From Tropicimonas sp. IMCC34011 (GTDB lineage: Bacteria > Pseudomonadota > Alphaproteobacteria > Rhodobacterales > Rhodobacteraceae): a stretch of 64,000 nucleotides of DNA. Of the stretch, positions 53,974-63,413 are shown piece after piece (position 1 is the stretch's first letter; the number at the start of each line of letters is the position of its first letter). The stretch spans positions 992,001 through 1,056,000 of the forward strand of contig NZ_QMEJ01000001.1 of assembly GCF_003390865.1 (NCBI RefSeq). The letters run 5' to 3'. Below the pieces are notes generated by a model. The model made no database searches, was not told the DNA's origin, and saw only the letters and a program-made list of their open reading frames with translations. The translations under genes and the position numbers were made by a program.

Positions 53974-54666
53974 ATGAACGACTTCGAGATCATCAACACC
54001 GCACCGAAGCGAACCGCGGACCGACCGCTTGCCGGACTGACGATCATGACGGTGGAGGACAGCCGACTTGCCAGCGAGGTCCTGCGCTGTCTCTGCCTCA
54101 AGAGCGGCGCCCGGCTTCGGCGCGCGGATTGCGTGGCCTCGGCGCGCCGCCATCTCGCGGTCTATCGGCCGAGCGCGATGATCATCGATATCGGCCTGCC
54201 GGATGGCTCCGGCCTCGATCTGGTGCGGGAGCTGTCGAGGGCCGAACCGCGCATTCCGGCGATCATCGCCACCAGCGGGGATGACCTGGCCGAAGCCAGC
54301 GCGCTGGAGGCCGGAGCGGATGCCTTCATGCCCAAGCCGATCTTCGGCCTCGCGGCCTTTCAGCAGACGATCCTGCGCTACCTGCCGATCTCCTCGCCCG
54401 ACATGTCGGTCCGAGCCGTATCGAGCGAGATCGTCAAGCCGGATCTCACGAGCCTTCAGGAGGACCTGCTGCACGCCCAGGAGGTCGCTCGATCGGGGGA
54501 GACCGAAGGGGCACGACTCGAGTACCTGACGCAGTTCCTCGCCTCCCTCGGCCGCGCTGCGGACGACCCCCATATCAGCGCCACGGCGATCGACCTCGAA
54601 GGGAGCTGTCAGGAGGTCTTTGCCGCGCGGATCGGCGCCCTGGCACGGGAGCGGCTGGCCCTCTGA
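53974..54666 (+). CDS. Response regulator with REC domain and unknown C-terminus
   Basis: A 230-residue protein. The receiver domain (about residues 20-135) has the acidic pocket E28/D29, phospho-acceptor D72 in IIDIGLPDGSG, S101 and K121 in FMPKPI. The C-terminal 95 residues are helical (LTSLQEDLLHAQEVARSGETEGARLEYLTQFLASLGRAADDPHISATAIDLEG) with no recognised DNA-binding or enzymatic domain; they resemble a histidine-phosphotransfer-like or dimerisation helix bundle but no suitable His is evident. No histidine kinase gene is adjacent, so it is an orphan. Confidence 0.85.
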   Translation: MNDFEIINTAPKRTADRPLAGLTIMTVEDSRLASEVLRCLCLKSGARLRRADCVASARRHLAVYRPSAMIIDIGLPDGSGLDLVRELSRAEPRIPAIIATSGDDLAEASALEAGADAFMPKPIFGLAAFQQTILRYLPISSPDMSVRAVSSEIVKPDLTSLQEDLLHAQEVARSGETEGARLEYLTQFLASLGRAADDPHISATAIDLEGSCQEVFAARIGALARERLAL

Positions 54667-54684
54667 GGCGAAGGGATCTGCGCG

Positions 54685-55896
54685 TCAGAGGATGACCCTG
54701 TCCGTCCCGGCCATGTCGAGGCCGGGAAAGACCGCGCTTTCAAGCACGGTCCGATCGAGCCCGAAGAGGCCCTCCATCGCGCTTGCGGCGAAGGCGCGGA
54801 CATCACCTGTCGGCATCAGGTCCCGACGATCGTAGAGGTCCCCTTCGGACAGCCCCGGCCACGCTCCGAAGGCCGTCCCGCCCCGGACCGCCCCTCCGGC
54901 CATGAGCATCGCGCCGCCGGTTCCGTGATCCGTGCCGCCCGACCCGTTCTCCCGCGCGGTGCGGCCGAACTCGGTCATCGCGAGGACCGCCGTCTTGCCC
55001 CAGATCTCGCCAAGGCCGACCTGCAGAACCTCGATCACGTCGCTAAGCTGCGTGAGCGCCTTGTCGATGCCGCCGATCTGCTTGTTGTGCGTGTCCCATC
55101 CCGTCAGCGAGAAGGCCGCGACGCGGGTGTCCCTGCGCAGACGATCCGCGGTGAACCGGGCGAGATCGGCATGGTTGCCGGCACTCATCGACGTCATCCC
55201 GGACATCTCCTCCATCTCCTCGGCATCGAGGTCGGTCCCCTCGGAGGCCGCGAGACTCTCCGTCAGCGCGATCGCCTCCCGCACGGAACTGCCGAAAAGG
55301 GGATCGCTCGCATAGAGACGATTGAGGAGGCGCTCTGCCTGCGGCGTCAGGGTCAGCCGCTGCTCGGGGGCCCAGTTCGCCACCTGGGCGTCCCCCGTCA
55401 GCAGGAGCATGTCGTCCCGCCCGACGGCAAAGGCGGTTTCCGCCTCCATCCCCGGCACGACCTGCAGCATACGGTTGAGCCAGCCGTCCCGCGCGCGCGG
55501 GGCGCCCGGAACGAAGCCCGTCCCGGCTTCTAGGAGGTCCTGCCCGTCGAAATGGCTGCGCTTGTCGCGATAGGGCGTGGAGACGGCATGGGCGAAGGCC
55601 AGCTCGCCCTTCTCCCAGAGCGGCACGAGGCGGGAAAGCGCGGGATGGAGCGCCCAGAAATCGGAAATGGGAACACCCGGAACGGCGGCGAGAAGGCCGG
55701 GACGCAACTCGGCATAATGCGGATCGCCGACGGGCCGGATGGCGTCGAGCCCGTCCATCGCGCCGCGCAGGATGACGACGACGAGGCGGGCATCCCACGG
55801 CGCGCTCGCGAGGGCGACGGGGGAAATGAGGGGGCTCGCTGCCGCGGAGCAGCCGAGCGCCGCACCTCGCAGGAGAAGGGAGCGTCTGTCGATCAT
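54685..55896 (-). CDS. DUF1501 domain secreted protein
   Basis: A 403-residue DUF1501 protein (alkaline-phosphatase-like superfamily). The N-terminus MIDRRSLLLRGAALGCSAAASPLISP looks like a twin-arginine signal. VVVILRGAMDGLDAIRPVGD, SHFDGQDLLEAG, FSLTGWDTHNKQ and TEFGRTARENGSGGTDHGTGGAM are family hallmarks with conserved Asp/His metal-type residues. The start ATG 55896 has GAGGAGATGAGGAC upstream. It follows the DUF1800 gene by four bases; the two families are widely paired, with unknown function. Confidence 0.9.
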   Translation of the reverse strand: MIDRRSLLLRGAALGCSAAASPLISPVALASAPWDARLVVVILRGAMDGLDAIRPVGDPHYAELRPGLLAAVPGVPISDFWALHPALSRLVPLWEKGELAFAHAVSTPYRDKRSHFDGQDLLEAGTGFVPGAPRARDGWLNRMLQVVPGMEAETAFAVGRDDMLLLTGDAQVANWAPEQRLTLTPQAERLLNRLYASDPLFGSSVREAIALTESLAASEGTDLDAEEMEEMSGMTSMSAGNHADLARFTADRLRRDTRVAAFSLTGWDTHNKQIGGIDKALTQLSDVIEVLQVGLGEIWGKTAVLAMTEFGRTARENGSGGTDHGTGGAMLMAGGAVRGGTAFGAWPGLSEGDLYDRRDLMPTGDVRAFAASAMEGLFGLDRTVLESAVFPGLDMAGTDRVIL

Positions 55897-55900
55897 GTCC

Positions 55901-57280
55901 TCATCTCCTCTGGAAATCGGGGGAGCAGATGACGAGCGCGACCCCGTCCTCCACCGTCTCCGCGGCATGGGCCGCGAAGATCGTCTCCTCGGACGCGATT
56001 GTCCCAAGGGCATGGGTCAGGAAGTCCCGCGGGTCCGGCAGCTCGATCTCGAGCTTCCGCGTCAGATCCATCGCCCAGGTGATCCGCGCCGCAAGGCCTT
56101 GCGGGGTGATCCAGCGCTCCGCCGCCTCCGGCCAGCCATCGGGACCGAGCGGGCGTTGCCACGGCTGCCCCATCGCGGCGAGCGGCCGAAAGAGGAGGCG
56201 GCGCACCCGGGGCGCATCGAGCGCCGTCAGGCGGGCGCCGTCCAGTCCGAGTGCGCGGAAGGCCGAGGTCATGAGCCCGAAGGGCAGCTTCGCCTTCTGA
56301 AGGGGGCCCTCCTGCGCCGACGGATGCTCCAGAAGCGCCTCGTAAACGGTCATCAGCTCGCCGCCCGTATCCGCCCAGCGCGCAGCCATGTGATCGACGA
56401 GCGCCGGGTCCGGCACATCAGAAACGAAGTGGACCGCGAGCTTGCGCGCCATGTGCCGGGCCGTCTCGGGATGAACAGACAGGTCTTCGAGAACGGCGTG
56501 GATGTCCTCCAGCTTCGGATCGCGACGCCCGTAAGATCGGCCGACCACCGTTTCGGGCCCCGGCTCGCCGTAATCCACGAAGAACCGGAAGCCGTTCTCG
56601 AGGTTGCCGCCGAGCCCGGCGAGGAGTTCGGCGAGCTGGCGCACGTCCCCCTGATCGTAGCCCGCGCCGACGCCCAGCGTATGCAGCTCCAGAAGCTCGC
56701 GCGCGAGGTTCTCGTTCATCCCGTTCATCTGGTTGCCGCGCCTCGCTTTGACCGAATTCGGGCCGACCGAGCGGTTCTGATCGAGGTAGAGGAGCATGAC
56801 GGGATGCTGGATGACGGCGCGCAGCATGTCCGCGAACCGTCCCTGAAGATGGGGCCTGATGGCCGATTCGATGTAGGGCGCGACCGCGTAGTCCCCGAGG
56901 CCACCCATCCCGAGAACGGTGAAATGGTCCTGCCAGAACTGCACCAGCCGCTCGCGGAACGGGTCGGCAGTGTCCATGGCGCGGGCAAAGGTCGCGGCGG
57001 CCATCCCGGCGTGAAGATCGCGCAGGGCGTCCCGCCGTGCGCGCATCGCACGGTCCAGCTCCTCCTCGCGATCCGGCTCGTCCCGTTTCTGGCGCACGAG
57101 CGTGCGGATCGCGTGAACTTCGGCCTCGATATGGCCGGAGCGCGGGATCGGATGCAGCGCGGCCATGTCGTCCGGCCCGGCGAGCGGACGCAGGAGCGCT
57201 TCGGGAGAGGTCGGCGGACGGTGCGTCGGGCCGAGACCTGTGCCGAAGCGGATCGCGGCGATCTCTGGCTGGAACGTCAC
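55901..57280 (-). CDS. DUF1800 domain protein
   Basis: A 459-residue DUF1800 protein. FQPEIAAIRFGTGLGP, RERLVQFWQDHFTVLG, HPVMLLYLDQNRSVGPN, GMNENLARELLELHTLGVGAGYDQGDVRQLAELLAGLG and HPETARHMARKLAVHFVSDVPDPALVDHMA are typical. The start is taken as GTG 57280, where family-like sequence begins; its ribosome-binding site is poor, so this is uncertain. Paired with DUF1501. Confidence 0.88.
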   Translation of the reverse strand: MTFQPEIAAIRFGTGLGPTHRPPTSPEALLRPLAGPDDMAALHPIPRSGHIEAEVHAIRTLVRQKRDEPDREEELDRAMRARRDALRDLHAGMAAATFARAMDTADPFRERLVQFWQDHFTVLGMGGLGDYAVAPYIESAIRPHLQGRFADMLRAVIQHPVMLLYLDQNRSVGPNSVKARRGNQMNGMNENLARELLELHTLGVGAGYDQGDVRQLAELLAGLGGNLENGFRFFVDYGEPGPETVVGRSYGRRDPKLEDIHAVLEDLSVHPETARHMARKLAVHFVSDVPDPALVDHMAARWADTGGELMTVYEALLEHPSAQEGPLQKAKLPFGLMTSAFRALGLDGARLTALDAPRVRRLLFRPLAAMGQPWQRPLGPDGWPEAAERWITPQGLAARITWAMDLTRKLEIELPDPRDFLTHALGTIASEETIFAAHAAETVEDGVALVICSPDFQRR

Positions 57281-57546
57281 GGGATGGGTACGCCTCGGGC
57301 AGGTTGGATCGGACGGAGTCTCGCCGATCCGGCCTGCCCGATCCAGCCGCACCGCCCCGGCGCCGCGCACGATCGAGTGATACCGCGCCGCTTCGGTCCT
57401 CGCGGCCGTGGCGCGCTGCACTTCAGGCCGCGGACTGGCGCCGAAGGTCCGCCCGGAGGGTTAGCGCAAAGCGTCAAGATCCGGCGAGATGCAAGCGATG
57501 CGGCGGCCCCCGGGATCTCCCGCAGGACGCCATATCGCCGGTCGCC

Positions 57547-59322
57547 TCACTCCCGCGGCAGAACCCGCAGGGACAATTCGCGGAGCTGCTCGCCCGCCGG
57601 CTCGGACGGCGCGCCCATCATCAGGTCCTCGGCGCGCTGGTTCATCGGGAACATGATGACCTCGCGGATATTCTCCTCGCCCGCCAGCAACATGACGATC
57701 CGGTCGATGCCGGCCGCGCAGCCACCGTGGGGCGGGGCGCCGAAGCGGAACGCGTTGACCATGCCGCCGAAGCGCTTGCGCACCTCGTCCTCGCCGTAGC
57801 CGGCAAGCTCGAACGCCTTGAACATGATCTCCGGACGGTGGTTCCGGATCGCACCCGAGATCAGCTCGTAGCCGTTGCAGGCGAGGTCGTACTGGTACCC
57901 GAGCACCTTCAGCGGATCGCCCTCCAGCGCCTCCATCCCGCCCTGCGGCATGGAGAAGGGGTTGTGGGAGAAATCGACGCGACCCGTCTCCTCGTCCTTC
58001 TCGTACATCGGGAAGTCGACGATCCAGGCGAACGCGAAGCGATTCTGATCGGTCAGGCCCAGCTCGTCGCCGATGGTGGTACGCGCCTTTCCGGCCACAC
58101 GCTCGAACTCCTCCGGACGACCGCCGAGGAAGAACGCGGCATCGCCCTTACCGAGACCGAGCTGCTGACGGATGGCCTCGGTCCGCTCGGGGCCGATGTT
58201 CTTCGCCAGCGGGCCGGCCGCCTCGAGGCCGTTCTCGCCGTCGCGCCAGAAGATGTACCCCATCCCCGGCAGGCCCTCCTTCTGCGCAAACGCGTTCATC
58301 CGGTCGCAGAACTTGCGGGAGCCGCCGCCGGGCGCGGGGATGGCGCGGATCTCGGTGCCGTCCTGCTCGAGGATCTTGGCGAAGATCGCGAAGCCCGAGC
58401 CCGCGAAGTGCTCGGACACGCGCTCCATCTTGATCGGGTTGCGCAGGTCGGGCTTGTCGGTGCCGTACCAGAGGGCCGCGTCGGCATAGGAGATCTGCGG
58501 CCAGACATCGTCGACCTTGGCCCCCTCGCCGAACTCCTCGAACACGCCCTGAACGACCGGCTGGATCGCCGCGAAGACGTCCTCCTGCGTGACGAAGGAC
58601 ATCTCCATGTCCAGCTGGTAGAAATCGGTGGGCGAGCGGTCGGCGCGCGGGTCCTCGTCGCGGAAGCAGGGCGCGATCTGGAAGTACTTGTCGAAGCCGG
58701 ACACCATGATCAGCTGCTTGAACTGCTGCGGGGCCTGCGGAAGCGCGTAGAACTTGCCCGGATGCAGGCGGGAGGGGACGAGAAAGTCCCGCGCGCCCTC
58801 GGGCGAGGAGGCCGTGATGATCGGCGTCTGGTACTCGCGGAACGACTGGTCCCACATCCGCCTGCGGATCGAGGAGACCACGTCCGACCGGAGCGTCATG
58901 TTCTTCTGCATCACCGCGCGGCGCAGGTCGAGGTAGCGATAGCGCAGGCGCGTTTCCTCGGGGTATTCCTGATCGCCGAAGACGATGAGTGGCAGCTCCT
59001 CCGAGGCGCCGAGAACTTCCATGTCCCGGGCATAGACCTCGATCTCGCCGGTCGGCAGCTTGGAGTTCACGAGGCTCTCGTCCCGCGCCTTCACCTCGCC
59101 GTCGATCCGGATGCACCATTCGGAGCGCAGCTTCTCGATGTCCTTGAAGACCGGGCTGTCGGAATCCGCGAGGACCTGCGTCGTGCCGTAATGGTCGCGC
59201 AGGTCGATGAAGAGGACGCCGCCGTGATCCCGGATGCGATGGACCCACCCGGCGAGACGGACGGTCTGTCCGACATGCTCCTTGCGGAGATCGGCGCAGG
59301 TCATCGAGCGGTAAGGATGCAT
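57547..59322 (-). CDS. aspS: Aspartyl-tRNA synthetase
   Basis: A 591-residue class IIb synthetase of the bacterial type. N-terminal OB-fold anticodon domain ([36 protein letters not shown]), class II motif 2 [25 protein letters not shown], a bacterial insertion (GAD) domain, and motif 3 [27 protein letters not shown]. The start is ATG 59322 ([16 protein letters not shown]). Confidence 0.97.
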   Translation of the reverse strand: MHPYRSMTCADLRKEHVGQTVRLAGWVHRIRDHGGVLFIDLRDHYGTTQVLADSDSPVFKDIEKLRSEWCIRIDGEVKARDESLVNSKLPTGEIEVYARDMEVLGASEELPLIVFGDQEYPEETRLRYRYLDLRRAVMQKNMTLRSDVVSSIRRRMWDQSFREYQTPIITASSPEGARDFLVPSRLHPGKFYALPQAPQQFKQLIMVSGFDKYFQIAPCFRDEDPRADRSPTDFYQLDMEMSFVTQEDVFAAIQPVVQGVFEEFGEGAKVDDVWPQISYADAALWYGTDKPDLRNPIKMERVSEHFAGSGFAIFAKILEQDGTEIRAIPAPGGGSRKFCDRMNAFAQKEGLPGMGYIFWRDGENGLEAAGPLAKNIGPERTEAIRQQLGLGKGDAAFFLGGRPEEFERVAGKARTTIGDELGLTDQNRFAFAWIVDFPMYEKDEETGRVDFSHNPFSMPQGGMEALEGDPLKVLGYQYDLACNGYELISGAIRNHRPEIMFKAFELAGYGEDEVRKRFGGMVNAFRFGAPPHGGCAAGIDRIVMLLAGEENIREVIMFPMNQRAEDLMMGAPSEPAGEQLRELSLRVLPRE

Positions 59323-59418
59323 GGGGGCGAGCCTTTCGGGGCGGTGGCATGAAAATGTCCGCGCCGATACACCCCGCGCCGTCCCCCATGTCAAGCGAGG
59401 GAGGACGGACGGGCGCCC

Positions 59419-60195
59419 CTAGCGCAGGCGCGGCGGCGCGTCTGGGTCGCTTCCGGGGGCCGCGCGCACCGGTGTTTCGGCTTTCGGCAGGTCGAAGCGC
59501 AGGCCGACCCGGGCCAGCCTGGCCGCCACTGGATCGGACGCGCGGAAGAAGGCGACGTCGAGCGCGCCCGCCTCGATCCCCGAGAAGGTCAGCGCCTCGC
59601 CGGTCGCGCGGGCGAGCGACGGCTCCGCCCCCGGCACGACGCCCACGAACGCCAGAAGGTGCCCCCTCGCCCCGCCCTCGTAGGTGACGGCCGCGAGGTA
59701 GGCCATGGGGGCGAGGCCGGCGGCGGTCGCCAGCTTGGCGTCCAGCGCGGTCAGCAGCGCCTCCGGCAGGCCGGTGGGCGCCGAGATCTCGTCCGGCCGG
59801 GCCGCCGCTTCGGAGGGGCGGTGAGCCAGGGTTTCGGAAAGCCAGCTCACAGCAGAGGCCGGCAGGAGGGTGGAGGACGGCGCGACCTCGAGGTTCAGCC
59901 CAAGGCCCAGCCCCTGCCCCGCGAGAAGCTCGGACAGCGAGCGCCCCGACATCCCGGCATAGGGCGACGGCCCGGCAAATGCGGCCAGCCGTTCCTCCCG
60001 ATCAAAGGCGAGGACGACCGGCCCGTCCTCCAGCGGAAAGACGCGAGGCTCGATCGCGTCCCCGTCTGCCTCCTTCTCGAGGAGGAGGAACAGTTCCGCA
60101 TCCGCCAGCCGCTCGTAGAAACGGAGCCGTGCGGCATCGTCCTGCGGCGCGCTCTCCATGGCCGCATGGGCCGCATCGATTGCCGTCGCGCTCAT
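59419..60195 (-). CDS. SseB-family protein
   Basis: A 258-residue protein with an SseB-type N-terminal domain (LRFYERLADAELFLLLEKEADGDAIEPRVFPLEDGPVVLAFDREERLAAFAG). The C-terminal half, AYLAAVTYEGGARGHLLAFVGVVPGAEPSLARATGEALTFSGIEAGALDVAFF, resembles the SseB C-terminal domain. The family includes enhanced-serine-sensitivity proteins of unclear function. It overlaps the glycosylase gene upstream by four bases. Confidence 0.85.
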   Translation of the reverse strand: MSATAIDAAHAAMESAPQDDAARLRFYERLADAELFLLLEKEADGDAIEPRVFPLEDGPVVLAFDREERLAAFAGPSPYAGMSGRSLSELLAGQGLGLGLNLEVAPSSTLLPASAVSWLSETLAHRPSEAAARPDEISAPTGLPEALLTALDAKLATAAGLAPMAYLAAVTYEGGARGHLLAFVGVVPGAEPSLARATGEALTFSGIEAGALDVAFFRASDPVAARLARVGLRFDLPKAETPVRAAPGSDPDAPPRLR

Positions 60196-60803
60196 GAGAT
60201 CGCCTTTCCAACCTGCGCCCGGAGCTCGGGCAAAACGTCCGCCTCGAACCACGGATTGCGTTTCAGCCACGCGGTATTGCGCCAGGACGGGTGCGGCAAG
60301 GGGAAGATCCCGCGCGGCGCAAGCTCCTCCCATTTCGCGACCGTCTTCGTCACCCCGCCGGCGGCCAGCGGACCGAGGTGCCATTTCTGCGCGTAGCCCC
60401 CGATCAGTACGGTCAGGCGGAACGGCCCGGCATAATCGAGCGCGTCCTGCCGCCACGTCTCGGCGCAGACCTTCGGCGGCGGCAGGTCCCCGCCTTTCGC
60501 GTCGTAGCCTGGAAAGCAAAAGCCCATCGGAATGATGGCGACGCGTTTGCGGTCATAGAACGTGGCCTCGTCCAGCCCCAGCCAATCGCGGAGACGGTCC
60601 CCGGAGCGATCCCAGAACGGCTTGTTGGCCTTGTGAACGCGCATCCCCGGCGCCTGCGACGCAATGAGCAGACGTGCCTCGTTGCGGAACCACACGACGG
60701 GATTGGGACGATGCGCGGAGGCCGTCGCGGCGAAGCGATCGGCGCAGATCGTGCAGGCGCCGAGGCGCTCCGGAAGAGGGCGTGGATCGTTCATCGCCGC
60801 CAT
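60192..60803 (-). CDS. Uracil-DNA glycosylase superfamily protein
   Basis: A 203-residue protein of the UDG fold. ARLLIASQAPGMRVHKANKPFWDRSGDRLRDWLGLDE matches the first active-site region (GQAPG-like), and FPLPHPSWRNTAWLKRNPWFE carries the HPSxRN motif. C16, C19 in LGACTICADRF are near the N-terminus; other cluster cysteines are not obvious, so an Fe-S type is not supported. It probably removes uracil or related damage, though the specific group is unclear. Confidence 0.85.
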   Translation of the reverse strand: MAAMNDPRPLPERLGACTICADRFAATASAHRPNPVVWFRNEARLLIASQAPGMRVHKANKPFWDRSGDRLRDWLGLDEATFYDRKRVAIIPMGFCFPGYDAKGGDLPPPKVCAETWRQDALDYAGPFRLTVLIGGYAQKWHLGPLAAGGVTKTVAKWEELAPRGIFPLPHPSWRNTAWLKRNPWFEADVLPELRAQVGKAIS

Positions 60804-60905
60804 GAGCTAGGCCCGGCCCCGAGCCCCGGCAAGGGACGGCGGGCCCGCCGCGGTGTCGCCAGAATCCGGCGATCTTCGGTCAGATTACCTCACTTTGACG
60901 ACATA

Positions 60906-60995
60906 ATGCCGCCGAAAAGGCCCGTGATCCTTTACAGACTGGAAGCGCCCCATGATGCATGGTGGCCCCACACGGCCGCGGCGGACGCCCCATGA
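60906..60995 (+). CDS. Possible 29-residue upstream ORF coupled to kpsT
   Basis: A 29-codon frame (PPKRPVILYRLEAPHDAWWPH core) whose stop overlaps the kpsT ATG as ATGA, the same junction type used throughout the window. There is no clear ribosome-binding site for it, and the sequence preceding is weakly promoter-like (CATAAT at 60902-60907). It might be a translated leader that couples or regulates kpsT, or chance. Confidence 0.3.
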   Translation: MPPKRPVILYRLEAPHDAWWPHTAAADAP

Positions 60996-61651
60996 TCGAG
61001 TTCACCAATGTCAGCAAATCGTTCTGGACGGGCCAGCGCCGCAAGGTGATCCTCGACCGGGCGAACCTGCGCGTCGAACTGGGCCACTCGATCGGCATCC
61101 TTGCTCCCAACGGCACCGGTAAGACCACGCTGATCAACATGATGGCGGGGCTGGAGAAGCCGGACGAGGGGCAGATCACCCGCACCAGCCGCATCTCCTT
61201 CCCGCTCGGCTTCATGGGCGGTGTCGTCACCAAGCATACCGGCCGGGAGAACGCCCGCTACATCGCCCGTCTGTACCGGCTTGACCCGGATTACGTCGAA
61301 GCCTTCAGCCGCTGGCTCTGCGGGTTGGAGGAGTATTACGACCAGCCGATGGGCACCTACAGCGCGGGAATGAGGTCACGGTTCTGCTTCTCGCTCATGC
61401 TGGCGCTGGACTTTGACATCTACCTGATCGACGAGGGGATGCCGCATACCACCGACGTGGAGTTCAACCGCAAGGCGGGATCCATCCTGCGCGAACGGCT
61501 GAAGAGCACGACGGTGGTGATCGTATCGCACCAGCCAGAGACGCTGGAGAAATTCGCCCGCTCCGCCGCCGTCCTCCGCAACGGCAAGCTGCACATGTTC
61601 GACACCCTCGAAGAGGCCAAGGCACTCTATGACTACCAAGGCCAGGGCTAG
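60992..61651 (+). CDS. kpsT: Capsule polysaccharide export ATP-binding protein (KpsT type)
   Basis: A 219-residue ABC ATPase of the KpsT/Wzt group that energises capsule export at the inner membrane. Walker A APNGTGKTT, the diverged signature YSAGMRSRFCFSLMLAL, Walker B FDIYLIDEG and H-loop VIVSHQPETLEKF match KpsT. The start at ATG 60992 (MIEFTNVSKSF) is family-like; an in-frame ATG at 60959 adds 11 residues. It overlaps kpsE by 23 bases. The permease (KpsM) is not in the window on this side, so it may lie beyond 64000 or elsewhere. Confidence 0.88.
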   Translation: MIEFTNVSKSFWTGQRRKVILDRANLRVELGHSIGILAPNGTGKTTLINMMAGLEKPDEGQITRTSRISFPLGFMGGVVTKHTGRENARYIARLYRLDPDYVEAFSRWLCGLEEYYDQPMGTYSAGMRSRFCFSLMLALDFDIYLIDEGMPHTTDVEFNRKAGSILRERLKSTTVVIVSHQPETLEKFARSAAVLRNGKLHMFDTLEEAKALYDYQGQG

Positions 61652-63413
61652 GAAATACCGCCTGAGGCGCGGAGAGGCGCTGGCCGAAGGCGTTGTCCCG
61701 GCGGCTCAGCGCGCGTCCGTGGCCGAGGCCGAACGGGTGTCGGCGGCGCAGCCGGCCGAGGCAGTGACCGCGGCCAAGGCCGCCGTCCAGCCGTCGGACG
61801 CCATGGCCGAGGCGGCGGCGCAGCCCCGCGCGCAGGCGGTCGAGGAGTTGCGGACCGGGACGGACGGCGCGGCGCCTGCCAGTTCTGGGCCCCGCTCCGG
61901 CAGCCGCAGCGCATTCTCCGGCGAGATCACGGACGCGGCCGAGATGGCCAGCGAGGTGGACATCGCCTCGATCCGCCGCGAGGGGCTGACGGGTCGGCAG
62001 CTGCGCATGGCGCGACGTGTCGCCCACAAGCACGGCCTTGCGCCGACCTCCGATTTCGATGCCGTCCGGCTCCTTCGCGCCAGGGGGATCGACCCGTTCC
62101 AGCGCGCCAACATGCTCGAACTGGTCGTGCCGGAGGCGAAAACGCCCGCGACGTCGCAAGGCACGTCGCTTGAGGCGGCTAGCGGCGGCCTGCCGGCGAC
62201 GGTCCCGCAGCATGGCCCGCCGGCCGTGGTCGAGCCGTCATCGAATCCGCTCCGCCTGCCCGAGGAGAGCGCCGCCGAGATCTGGAAGATCCAGCGCGAT
62301 ATCGGCCGCCGCCGTCGCCGCAAGTCGCTCCTTCTCATGGTGCGGCTCGCCTTCTTCGTGCTGCTGCCGACCATCCTCGCCGGCTGGTACTACAACGTCA
62401 TGGCGACGCCGCTCTACGCCACCAAGTCCGAATTCGTGATCCAGCAGGCCGAAGCGCAGGGCGCCATGGGCCTCGGCGGGCTGTTCCAGGGCACCGGCCT
62501 CGCCGTTCAGCAGGATTCGACCACGGTGCAATCCTACCTCCAGTCGCGGGACGCGATGCTGCGGCTGGACCGGGATCTCGGCTTCCGCGCCCATTTCAGC
62601 CAGGACTGGATCGACCCGCTCCAGCGGCTGGAGCCGGGCGCCTCGATGGAAGACGCGTACGGGATCTACCAGAAGAACGTGAAAGTCGGGTTCGACCCGT
62701 CCGAGGGCATCCTCAAGATGGAGGTGATCGCGGCCACGCCGGAGGCCTCTCAATCCTTCTCCGAAGCGCTGATCGGCTATGCCGAGGAACAGGTGGACCA
62801 GCTGACCTCCCGCCTCAGGGACGACCAGATGGCCGGCGCGAGGGAGAGTTTCGAGGAAGCCGAGGAACGGGTGCAGGAGGCGCAGAACCGCGTCTTGGAC
62901 CTACAGGAACGCCTCGGCGTGCTCGATCCGGTCTCCGAAAGCAGCTCGCTCATGTCGCAGATCACGCAATTCGAGCTGGAGCTGAACCAGAAGAAGCTGC
63001 AGCTCGACCAGTTCCTCTCGACGTCCAGCCCCAACGAGGCGCGCGTCGCCGCCGTCCGCGGGGAGATCGCGCGGCTCGAGGAGCTGATCGCACGGCTGCG
63101 CTCCTCGATGACGCAAGGCGCCTCGGGCGGCGCGTCCCTCGCGCGGATCACAGGCGAGCTGCGCATTGCGGAGGCGGATCTCGCGACCCGGCAGCTTCTG
63201 CTCCAGCAGGCCGCGCAGCAGATGGAGGGCGCCCGCATCGAGGCCAACCGCCAGGTCCGCTACATGGCGATGGGCGTGGCCCCGGTGGCCCCCGACGAGG
63301 CGACCTATCCCAGAGGCTTCGAGAATACGCTCCTCGCCTTCTTCATCTTCTCCGGCATCTATCTTCTCGTCTCGCTCACCGCCTCGGTGCTGCGCGAACA
63401 GGTAACGGCATGA
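61629..63413 (+). CDS. kpsE: Capsule polysaccharide export inner-membrane protein (KpsE/BexC type) with long N-terminal extension
   Basis: A 594-residue protein of the polysaccharide co-polymerase/KpsE family. Two transmembrane helices (about 234-254 and 566-586) bracket a periplasmic region that opens YATKSEFVIQQAEAQ and contains a long coiled coil (about 390-545). The cytoplasmic N-terminus is about 230 residues, whereas enteric KpsE has only a short one. Residues 1-100 are Ala/Glu/Gln-rich; 110-166 form a helical module (IRREGLTGRQLRMARRVAHKHGL...RANMLELVV). KpsE bridges the ABC exporter to the outer-membrane channel KpsD. The stop overlaps kdsA as ATGA. Confidence 0.85.
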   Translation: MTTKARARKYRLRRGEALAEGVVPAAQRASVAEAERVSAAQPAEAVTAAKAAVQPSDAMAEAAAQPRAQAVEELRTGTDGAAPASSGPRSGSRSAFSGEITDAAEMASEVDIASIRREGLTGRQLRMARRVAHKHGLAPTSDFDAVRLLRARGIDPFQRANMLELVVPEAKTPATSQGTSLEAASGGLPATVPQHGPPAVVEPSSNPLRLPEESAAEIWKIQRDIGRRRRRKSLLLMVRLAFFVLLPTILAGWYYNVMATPLYATKSEFVIQQAEAQGAMGLGGLFQGTGLAVQQDSTTVQSYLQSRDAMLRLDRDLGFRAHFSQDWIDPLQRLEPGASMEDAYGIYQKNVKVGFDPSEGILKMEVIAATPEASQSFSEALIGYAEEQVDQLTSRLRDDQMAGARESFEEAEERVQEAQNRVLDLQERLGVLDPVSESSSLMSQITQFELELNQKKLQLDQFLSTSSPNEARVAAVRGEIARLEELIARLRSSMTQGASGGASLARITGELRIAEADLATRQLLLQQAAQQMEGARIEANRQVRYMAMGVAPVAPDEATYPRGFENTLLAFFIFSGIYLLVSLTASVLREQVTA

